Shown: piece by piece, positions 8,521 through 16,339 of the stretch
How the letters are laid out: every line of letters starts with the position of its first letter
Position numbering within the stretch: the first letter of the stretch is position 1
Assembly (NCBI GenBank): GCA_001829455.1
Contig: MIBH01000029.1
Coordinates: forward strand, 20,661-67,713
Source of the DNA: Spirochaetes bacterium RBG_13_51_14
Lineage (GTDB): Bacteria > Spirochaetota > UBA4802 > UBA5550
Reading direction: 5' to 3'
Length of the DNA stretch: 47,053 nt
Notes under the pieces: model-generated
What the model saw: only the letters and a program-made list of their open reading frames with translations
What the model was told of the DNA's origin: nothing
The model's database searches: none
Program-made: the position numbers and the translations under genes

Positions 8521-9684
8521 TCAGGATATCTCCTTTTCCAGTTTTTCGGTTATGCGGTTCAGGGTGTCGGCGTCGGGAATATATTTGATTTTGATGCTTT
8601 CCAACATGGCATATCCGCATGACTTCAGCACTTCTTCAACCTGGCCTACGCTCTGTCCGCCCCAGCCGAATGACCCGAAGGAGAGAGCGATCCGGTTTTT
8701 AGGCGCCAGTCCCTTCAGGTACGTGAGGAAGGCGGAGACCGTGGGAAGCATGTTGTTGTTCAGGGTGGGCGAGCCGACGCAAATGTATTTCGCGTCAACA
8801 AGCTCGGTCATGATGTCGGAGATATGATTGGTCTGGAGGCTCATCAACAGCGTCCGGAACCCACGGTTTTCAAAGGCCCGGGCTATGGCGCGTGCTATTT
8901 TCCTGGTGGATTCCCACATGGTATCGTAGATCACCAGGGCCTTGTCAGACGTTTTGTTGCCGGCCCAATCGGCGTAGGCGCTCATGATGGCGCCGATATT
9001 TTTTCTCCAGATGATTCCATGGCTGGGGGCGATGGTTTCGATGTTCAGGGATGAAGCGGCCGCCAGGGCCTTCTTCACCTGCTCTCCGTAGGGAAGTACG
9101 ATATTGGCGTAATATTTGCGCGCCTCCTGCATGATGATGTCCAGTAGATACTCGTCGTCGAATCGCTCTGCGCTGGCGATGTGCTGGCCGAACGCGTCAT
9201 TGGAGAACAGGATACGCTCTTCCGGCAGGTAGGTCACCATGTTGTCGGGCCAGTGCACCATGGGCGTGAGTACGAAGTGGTAGGTGTATGCGCCGGTGCT
9301 GAGGGTTTCGCCGGCGCCGACCGCTTTCAGGTTCAGGCCGGATGGATAGTGCGCGGTGAGCCCTTTATGGCCGCTCGGTGATGTGAGGATGGTCGCCGTG
9401 GGGGCGATCTCTGCCAGTATCGGCAGGGATCCGGAATGGTCCATTTCCACGTGGTTTGATATTATATAATCGATTTTTGACGGATCCGCGACGGATTGTA
9501 TCCGCTCGATCATCTCATCGCACAGATAGCGTTTGACGGTATCGATCAGGGTGATTTTTTTATCGATGACCAGGTAGGCGTTGTAGGTCGATCCGCGCTG
9601 GGTCAGATACCCGTGGAAGTTCCTCAGGTCCCAGTCTATGCCGCCCACCCAGTAAATGTTGTCTTTTATGGCTATCGCTTTCAT
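8521..9684 (-). CDS. fprA: FprA/ROO-type A-type flavoprotein (flavodiiron protein)
   Basis: NHVEMDHSGSLP diiron motif, metallo-beta-lactamase plus flavodoxin domains (VIYDTMWESTRKIARAI; SFGWGGQSV). ORF open to 9702; start at 9684 favoured by a GGAG upstream. Confidence 0.95.
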   Translation of the reverse strand: MKAIAIKDNIYWVGGIDWDLRNFHGYLTQRGSTYNAYLVIDKKITLIDTVKRYLCDEMIERIQSVADPSKIDYIISNHVEMDHSGSLPILAEIAPTATILTSPSGHKGLTAHYPSGLNLKAVGAGETLSTGAYTYHFVLTPMVHWPDNMVTYLPEERILFSNDAFGQHIASAERFDDEYLLDIIMQEARKYYANIVLPYGEQVKKALAAASSLNIETIAPSHGIIWRKNIGAIMSAYADWAGNKTSDKALVIYDTMWESTRKIARAIARAFENRGFRTLLMSLQTNHISDIMTELVDAKYICVGSPTLNNNMLPTVSAFLTYLKGLAPKNRIALSFGSFGWGGQSVGQVEEVLKSCGYAMLESIKIKYIPDADTLNRITEKLEKEIS

Positions 9685-9812
9685 GAATTCACTCCGGAGC
9701 ATGATGCGGACGGCATGAGCAGAACGGTTGCTTGCCCTTCAGCACCGTTCTGCATTAACCGTACCACCGCGAACTATTTTGTCAACTAAAGTTTTGCCAA
9801 AAATAAAAAATA

Positions 9813-9847
9813 ATTACAATAATGTAATAATAACAATAATGTAATAA
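9813..9847. promoter_or_regulatory. two tandem dyads (candidate PerR/Fur operators) upstream of fprA
   Basis: ATTACAATAATGTAAT (9813-9828, 6-bp perfect arms) and ATAACAATAATGTAAT (9830-9845); 15-bp direct repeat ACAATAATGTAATAA spaced by 17 bp. Confidence 0.6.
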
Positions 9848-10031
9848 ATCTTAGTTATGGTTCCCCGACAGACTCAAGAAAAGCAGCAGCTATTTAATAA
9901 AAAGTGGTTGATTATAATGTTCAATGTAATATTTATGAACAGATTTAAGCAAGCGTTTTCTTTGCAAAACTGGCGTTGGCCGGCATCACGCCATTCGACA
10001 GTTTAGATATTACGGATACCGAGGCCTTTCT

Positions 10032-11357
10032 ATGATTCAACCAGCATCCATGCGCTGCATATTGTGCGCCGCGATCGCGGCGATGATCTGCGTTTCCTGT
10101 TCGAAAGTCAAACACTACGAGTTGTCGCGGTTCGTCTCACCAGAGACCTGCGGGGGGTGCCATACCGACATCTATGAGCAATGGAAGGGATCGCTGCATG
10201 ATCTCTCCCATGTGGACCCCCTGTACCGCGAAGTGGCCCTGCACGACCTGAAGGGCCTGACCGACGTGGATGAATTGGAAGAAGCCCAATTATGCGTGAA
10301 GTGCCACACACCGGTGGGGTACGTATCCGGCATGCCGGCGAAGACATCTGACCACCTGAAAAAGATTCCCGGGCTCGCGGCAAATGGGGTTCAGTGCGAT
10401 TTCTGCCATTCTGCGACAGGCGCCAAGAAACCGTATAACGCGGAACTGGACCTGGACCCCGGCCATGGCGAGGAAAACCCCGGTACCAAGCGGGGACCGT
10501 TCCGCGATTCCCGTTCCGATTTCCACCAGAGCGAGTACTCGGCCTTACATACCCGTTCGGAGATCTGCGGCTCCTGCCACGACGTGCGCCATGTCGTCTT
10601 CGGCACAAAGCTGGAGACGCCGTACGAGGAATGGAAAAAGGGACCCTACGCGGAAAGAGGGATAGCGTGCCAGGACTGCCATATGCGACAGCGCCCCGGA
10701 ATACCGGCCACGGGGTCGACCGAGCGGCCCGATAATCCTGGTGCTGCTGCCGCTGGCGGTCCCATTCGTAAGCACCTGTTCACCCATTACTTTGTCGGCG
10801 CGAATATTCTGATTCCTTCCCTATTCGGCAGCAGCGAGCAGGCGGCAATGGCGGAAGAGCGTCTCACAAATGCCGCTGTAGTTGCGATTGATGGATCCAT
10901 CGGAAGCGGCACGCTGAAAGTCGTGGTAAAAAATACCGGCGCGGGTCACTGTATCCCCACCGGCCTTTCCCACGTACGCCAGATCTGGCTTGAGGTGAAG
11001 ATCACCGGGGCAGGCGGAGCAGTGAGGTACCACAGTGGCAAGCTGAAACCAGACGGCTCTCTCGATGCGGGAACCGTGATATATACCACGGTTTTCGGCG
11101 ACGGTAAGGGAAGGCCGGTGATGAATGTTGCGAAAGCGCGTGAAATTTTAAAAGACAAGCGAATTGAACCGCTGAAAAGCGCGGTTGAGACCTACCGGAT
11201 TCCAGAAATCAAGGATTCAACCCTTACAGTGGAAGCGAAGCTCTGGTATAGGATCGCACCCCAGGATCTGGCGGATTCCGTGTTGGGAAAGGGTAAATTG
11301 AAGATCCCGGCGGTTTTGATGGCGACGGATAAAAAAATAATTCAACTCGACAGGTAA
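10032..11357 (+). CDS. multiheme c-type cytochrome lipoprotein (c554-like, five CXXCH)
   Basis: Lipobox-like MICVSCS; CGGCH, CVKCH, CDFCH, CGSCH, CQDCH; C-terminal beta-rich domain. Confidence 0.88.
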   Translation: MIQPASMRCILCAAIAAMICVSCSKVKHYELSRFVSPETCGGCHTDIYEQWKGSLHDLSHVDPLYREVALHDLKGLTDVDELEEAQLCVKCHTPVGYVSGMPAKTSDHLKKIPGLAANGVQCDFCHSATGAKKPYNAELDLDPGHGEENPGTKRGPFRDSRSDFHQSEYSALHTRSEICGSCHDVRHVVFGTKLETPYEEWKKGPYAERGIACQDCHMRQRPGIPATGSTERPDNPGAAAAGGPIRKHLFTHYFVGANILIPSLFGSSEQAAMAEERLTNAAVVAIDGSIGSGTLKVVVKNTGAGHCIPTGLSHVRQIWLEVKITGAGGAVRYHSGKLKPDGSLDAGTVIYTTVFGDGKGRPVMNVAKAREILKDKRIEPLKSAVETYRIPEIKDSTLTVEAKLWYRIAPQDLADSVLGKGKLKIPAVLMATDKKIIQLDR

Positions 11358-11366
11358 CAGCACACG

Positions 11367-12035
11367 ATGTACGAAAAGCGGAGAATACTATTGCTCCTTT
11401 GTTTCTTCATAACGCTTGCGGCGGCTTACGCCCGGGCTAAGGAAGGCGAGAAAGAAACACCCGTGCATGAACAACGCGGCGCTGACCTGTACATGCTCAA
11501 TTACAATAAATTCATACAGTACGGATTTTACCCGTCCGCCATCGGGCAGGCAGCGCACTTCAGCGGCGGTTGGGGAGTTCTCTTCGGGCAGCGCGCGGCT
11601 CTCCTGGTTGACCACATATTCGCAATTGGAGCCGGTTATGAGGTGTCGCTCTACGCCTCGCGCGGCAGGATAGACGGCGATCGAACCGGGCCTGAGCGCT
11701 ATACGAGCTATATCGCACCCCCGGCATCCAGGCCAAAATTCCTGTACGGGGGCGGGTATATCGCCTACCACATTTTTTCCGAAAAGATCGTCAATTTTTC
11801 ATTGGGGGCGCTGGCCGGATGGGGCCGCCTTGGGCAGGATTACGCTGCGGGACACGGCAGCACGTTTTTCATACTCGAGCCGGAACTGTACCTGTTTGTC
11901 AACCTTCCGCGCTATGCGCGGATCGGGGTCGGCACGTCATACCGCATATCCTGGGGAGTCAACTACCGGGGCATTACCGACAGGGACTTCCGCGGTTTTT
12001 CGCTGGGACTGCAGATCCAGGCCGGGTTTCTCTGA
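11367..12035 (+). CDS. predicted outer-membrane/exported protein, unknown function
   Basis: N-terminal signal peptide (LLLLCFFITLAAAYARA), alternating aromatic/Gly beta-barrel-like composition; 9 nt after the cytochrome gene. Confidence 0.6.
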   Translation: MYEKRRILLLLCFFITLAAAYARAKEGEKETPVHEQRGADLYMLNYNKFIQYGFYPSAIGQAAHFSGGWGVLFGQRAALLVDHIFAIGAGYEVSLYASRGRIDGDRTGPERYTSYIAPPASRPKFLYGGGYIAYHIFSEKIVNFSLGALAGWGRLGQDYAAGHGSTFFILEPELYLFVNLPRYARIGVGTSYRISWGVNYRGITDRDFRGFSLGLQIQAGFL

Positions 12036-12063
12036 TGCAATTATTTTCCCTTCAACCCAAGAA

Positions 12064-12708
12064 ATGGAAAAAAAGCGTGATACAATACTAAAGATACATT
12101 CAAAAATTGTGGACCGGATAGAGCTCCGTCTGAAGGAATTCGGAAAAATATGGGAACGGGGCGATGACGAAACGCTCTTCAGGGAACTGGTCTTCTGTCT
12201 GCTGACGCCGCAGTCAGGCGCGCGGAAATGCGGCCAGGCGCTGGAGAACCTCATCCGCTCGGGGCATCTCTTTCACGGTGGCTCTGAAGAGATCTGCCGC
12301 GAATTGAATATAGTCAGATTTAAAAACCATAAGACATCATACATCATTGAAGCAAGGGAAGCCTTGTATGGAGCGGGAAAATCCATCAGGGAGCATTTGA
12401 ACGGATGCGGATCCGTCTGCGAAATGCGCGAATGGATCGCCGCGAACGTCAAAGGAATCGGATACAAGGAGGCAAGCCACTATCTGAGAAATATCGGCCT
12501 GGGGGATACTATCGCAATCCTCGACCGGCATATACTCGGGAATATGCATTCCCTCGGACTTATTCATGAGATTCCGAAATCAATTCCGGCCCGCCGCTAC
12601 CTCGATTTGGAAAGACGATTGAGCAATTATTCGGAATCGATTCGAGTCCCGCTGAGCCATATCGACTTCGTGCTCTGGTACAAGGAGACCGGCGACATTT
12701 TCAAGTGA
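12064..12708 (+). CDS. ogg: N-glycosylase/DNA lyase (Ogg2-type 8-oxoguanine DNA glycosylase)
   Basis: HhH-like VKGIGYKEASHYLRNIGLGDTIAILDRHIL with catalytic Lys/Asp; ELVFCLLTPQSGARKCGQA. Confidence 0.9.
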   Translation: MEKKRDTILKIHSKIVDRIELRLKEFGKIWERGDDETLFRELVFCLLTPQSGARKCGQALENLIRSGHLFHGGSEEICRELNIVRFKNHKTSYIIEAREALYGAGKSIREHLNGCGSVCEMREWIAANVKGIGYKEASHYLRNIGLGDTIAILDRHILGNMHSLGLIHEIPKSIPARRYLDLERRLSNYSESIRVPLSHIDFVLWYKETGDIFK

Positions 12709-12711
12709 GCG

Positions 12712-13191
12712 TTATTGCGCGAGGCGGAATTTTTCGGCCAGATCGGCAAGCGTTACTACGTGTCGTCTTTCTTCTTCTATTATTTTATCTAAGAGCGAGG
12801 AGGCTTCCCGGTCGTGCAGGTATAATTCCACCATTTCGCTGTAAAACAGGATCGAGTCTTTTTCTGCGGCAAAAGCGTGCTTTATCGCGTCCATCGGCGC
12901 GGTGATGCCGGCCACTATCAGGTTAATATTCTTATCCCGGTAATCGAACAGCCTGGCGTCGCCGATCGCCTTCCAATAGGCGAGGTGTTTTCCGTCATGA
13001 ATTTCGGTTCCCCCCTGATGAATGAATGACTGTAGGAGAGCCTTGTGACGAAGCTCTTCCTGGGCGAGAAAATCAAACACATCTTCGATGGCCGTGTCTT
13101 TGAAGGTACGGCCGCACTTGAGATAGAATTGATATCCGTTTTCTTCTATACCGATGGCTATCTCGATGATTTCTTTAGTCGTCAAGGACAT
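12712..13191 (-). CDS. ferritin-like diiron / rubrerythrin-family protein (no rubredoxin domain)
   Basis: IAIGIEENGYQFYLKCG...LAQEELRHKALLQSF...AAEKDSILFYSEM...IIEEERRHVVTLADL, repeated ExxH pattern. ORF open to 13224. Confidence 0.88.
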   Translation of the reverse strand: MSLTTKEIIEIAIGIEENGYQFYLKCGRTFKDTAIEDVFDFLAQEELRHKALLQSFIHQGGTEIHDGKHLAYWKAIGDARLFDYRDKNINLIVAGITAPMDAIKHAFAAEKDSILFYSEMVELYLHDREASSLLDKIIEEERRHVVTLADLAEKFRLAQ

Positions 13192-13341
13192 GTCGTATTC
13201 CCGTAGAGAAAGTTTACTCTTCACGGTACCGGACGTTTGTCAAGACATAATAACCGAGGCGTCAACCGAGGCCCTGAAATTTCTTGACATGATAGTATTC
13301 CGTGGCATAGTGAAATACGGTTACAAAACCGGCGTATCGAG

Positions 13342-14808
13342 ATGAATTTTCGTAATTTAAATAAAAAACAGCTCATTGGTCTGATCCATGATCTTGAAGG
13401 CCAATTACAGCAGCTGAAAGACAAAGGACAGCTCAGTTCCCTTCTGAACAATATACGGACTATTGTCGTCGTGATCGACCATGACGGCGGCCTCCGGTAC
13501 ACCACGCCCTCATTCGAATGGTTTCTGGGATACCGACAGGATGACCTTGTAAAGAAGAAATTCATGGAATTCATCCATCCCGACGACGCCGAACGCGTGG
13601 AGGCCGTGTTTCGCATGGTTCTGAACGCGGAAGGTTCGTCCCTGATTCTTCCCGAGTTCCGCTTCCAGCACAACCGCGGTGCGTGGCTCTACCTGGAAGG
13701 CGACATTACCAACCAGCTCAACGACGAGTCGATCAGGGGGCTTATTCTCAACCTCTACGACGTCACTCAGAAAAAGCTCTTCGAGGTCGATTACGCGCGG
13801 CTTCTCGGCGCCATACGAATTTCAACCGATGGCTTCCTCCTGAGCGATAACGACGGGAACATCATCTTCGTCAACGACGCGACCATGCAGCTCCTCAACG
13901 CCAGCGGTAAGAACGAGATTATCGGCAAAAACATATCATCATTCATCAGGGAGGAAGAACTCCGGGAGTTGATCATGGGCGTGCAGCTCAACATGGGCCA
14001 GATCAAGAGCGTTGAGCACCAATTCATAACGGCCGCGGGCGCGGTGATTCCCGTCGAGTCAAGTATCGCGGTCATGAGCGACAGCGACCGGGAAAAAATC
14101 GGCTACGTGTACATCACCCGGGACATCAGCGAGCGCAAAAAGGTTGAAGCGGAGATAGACCAGTACCGGTACCACCTGGAGGACCTGGTGGACGCCCGGA
14201 CCGCCGAGCTGAATCAAAGCATGAGCCGGCTCCGGACCACCCTGGACGGGATCGTGCAGTCGATGGGATACGCGCTGGAATCGAGGGATCAGTACACCGC
14301 CGGCCACCAGCGGCGCGTGGCCGAGGTCGCCACCGAGATCGCGAAGGAGATGGGCCTGACCGTTGACACGATCGATGGAATTCGCATGGCGGGGCTCATC
14401 CATGACATCGGAAAAATTTACGTGCCGTCGGAGATTTTGAACAAGCACGGCAAGCTCGACGAGATTGAATTCATGCTCATCAAGAAGCATCCCCAGGTTG
14501 GATACGACATCCTGAAATCGATCGATTTTCCCTGGCCCATAGCCGAGATCGTGTACCAGCACCATGAGAAACTCGACGGTTCCGGGTATCCCCGGAGCTT
14601 GGAGGACACCGAGATTCTCCTTGAAGCCAAGATCATATGCGTTGCAGACGTCGTTGAAGCCATGACCATCGACCGGCCCTATAAAAACGGCCTCGGCCTT
14701 GATTCAGCGCTGGACGAGATAGGGAGGAACAGAGGCATCCTGTACGAGCCTGATGTCGTGGACGCATGCATCATGCTCTTCAAGGAGAAAGGGTTCAGGT
14801 TTGTTTAA
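13342..14808 (+). CDS. PAS-PAS sensor with HD-GYP phosphodiesterase domain
   Basis: Two PAS-like segments; AGLIHDIGKIYVPSEIL and YQHHEKLDGSGYPRSL HD-GYP signatures. Confidence 0.94.
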   Translation: MNFRNLNKKQLIGLIHDLEGQLQQLKDKGQLSSLLNNIRTIVVVIDHDGGLRYTTPSFEWFLGYRQDDLVKKKFMEFIHPDDAERVEAVFRMVLNAEGSSLILPEFRFQHNRGAWLYLEGDITNQLNDESIRGLILNLYDVTQKKLFEVDYARLLGAIRISTDGFLLSDNDGNIIFVNDATMQLLNASGKNEIIGKNISSFIREEELRELIMGVQLNMGQIKSVEHQFITAAGAVIPVESSIAVMSDSDREKIGYVYITRDISERKKVEAEIDQYRYHLEDLVDARTAELNQSMSRLRTTLDGIVQSMGYALESRDQYTAGHQRRVAEVATEIAKEMGLTVDTIDGIRMAGLIHDIGKIYVPSEILNKHGKLDEIEFMLIKKHPQVGYDILKSIDFPWPIAEIVYQHHEKLDGSGYPRSLEDTEILLEAKIICVADVVEAMTIDRPYKNGLGLDSALDEIGRNRGILYEPDVVDACIMLFKEKGFRFV

Positions 14809-16280
14809 CCCCGCCAGTTGATGACGGCCTCAACGAGGAGACGCACCCCGAAGCCGGTGGCGTTCTTGGGCCGGTATCCCCTCTGTTTCGAATGACGCGC
14901 AGTGCCGGCGATATCGATGTGCGCCCAGCGCGCGGTGCTCATGAAATGTTTGAGAAATGTCCCGCCGATAATGGTCCCCGCGTTCTTCTCTGCGGATATG
15001 TTGCAGATATCGGCGATGTCTGATTTGATGTTTTCCTCATAATCCTTGAAAAGAGGGAGCTTCCAGATGCGGTCGCCGGTGGCGTATCCGGCGTCTTCAA
15101 GAATTTTTCCCAGGGTATCGTCCGTGGTCATATAGCCGGCCACGATTTCTCCGAATGTCGTCAGGCAGGCACCGGTAAGGGTGGCTATGTCGACGATAGA
15201 GTCAGGCTTAAGGTTCTTCTGGGTAAAGGCGAGGGCGTCCGCCAGCACGAGGCGCCCCTCTGCGTCGGTGTTGCCGATTTCGACCGTGGTGCCGTTGTAG
15301 GCGGTGTAAACGTCGCCGGGACGGTATGAATCGCTGGAAAGAACGTTTTCCGTGAGCGGCAGCACCGCGTACAGGTTTTTTTTCAGCCTCAATTCAGCCG
15401 CGGACTTGAAAGCATACAGCGCGGCCGCGGCTCCGGCCATGTCCGTCCGCATGTCCTCGATGTGACCGGTGGGTTTCAGGTTCATGCCGCCGGAGTCGAA
15501 GGTGATCCCCTTGCCGATGATGGCGAGATATTTACTGCTGTGCCGGTTGCCCCGGTATTTCAGGACAACCAGCTGGGGAGGCTTTTTGCTCCCTCTGTTG
15601 ACGGCAAGAAGAAGCCCCATCTTCATTTTTTCGATTTCCCTTCTGCCGTAAACCGTGCAGGTGACTCCGGGGATACCCGCCAGTTTCTTTGCCTCGCGGG
15701 TGATCCCCACTGAATCTGATTTCTCGCTGGTTTCATTTATGAGATCGCGGCAGAGCAGGGTGTTGCGGGCGGTAACCGCCACTTTCTTCAGAATCATCGC
15801 GGCGTTGCTTACATCCGTGTAGAGCACCGCTCCCTTAAGGCGTCCCGTGTCGTTGTTATTTTTTTTAGTCTTGTACCGGTCGAAGCTGTAGTTGGAAAGG
15901 TACATACCTTCGGCGATGGCGGAAAGGGCGATGGCGCCATCGACCTCCGGCAGTTCCGGGACGACGGCATGTACGTGTTCGATGTGCCGGTCGCGGCAGA
16001 GCGCGACCGCACCGGCGACACATCTGCGCAGCGACTCGGCGTCTCTCTCGCCTTTCTTGCCGGTACCGCAGAGAATGACGGCCGGATTATCGGCGAACGG
16101 TATGAATATTACTTCCGACTGCTTCCCCTTGAAATATGACCGGTCGAGGCTTCTCCCGATGAACGAGCATTCAGGGGGCAACGTTTTCTTTTGCTCGGCG
16201 GCGCCGACTTCGCCTAGAAACAACATCACCGTATCGGCATTCTTGAATTTGAAATGTTTTCTCTTTAAAGAAAGATTCAT
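14805..16280 (-). CDS. pepA: leucyl aminopeptidase (M17 family)
   Basis: IGKGITFDSGGMNLKPTGHIEDMRTDMAGAAAA and NTDAEGRLVLADAL M17 signatures. ORF open to 16331; 16280 has GAGGA upstream. Confidence 0.95.
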   Translation of the reverse strand: MNLSLKRKHFKFKNADTVMLFLGEVGAAEQKKTLPPECSFIGRSLDRSYFKGKQSEVIFIPFADNPAVILCGTGKKGERDAESLRRCVAGAVALCRDRHIEHVHAVVPELPEVDGAIALSAIAEGMYLSNYSFDRYKTKKNNNDTGRLKGAVLYTDVSNAAMILKKVAVTARNTLLCRDLINETSEKSDSVGITREAKKLAGIPGVTCTVYGRREIEKMKMGLLLAVNRGSKKPPQLVVLKYRGNRHSSKYLAIIGKGITFDSGGMNLKPTGHIEDMRTDMAGAAAALYAFKSAAELRLKKNLYAVLPLTENVLSSDSYRPGDVYTAYNGTTVEIGNTDAEGRLVLADALAFTQKNLKPDSIVDIATLTGACLTTFGEIVAGYMTTDDTLGKILEDAGYATGDRIWKLPLFKDYEENIKSDIADICNISAEKNAGTIIGGTFLKHFMSTARWAHIDIAGTARHSKQRGYRPKNATGFGVRLLVEAVINWRG

Positions 16281-16339
16281 GGTGCTGTCCTCACGATAAT
16301 CCTTTATGGTGGATATCGCGTTATGATTCAAGAAAATTT

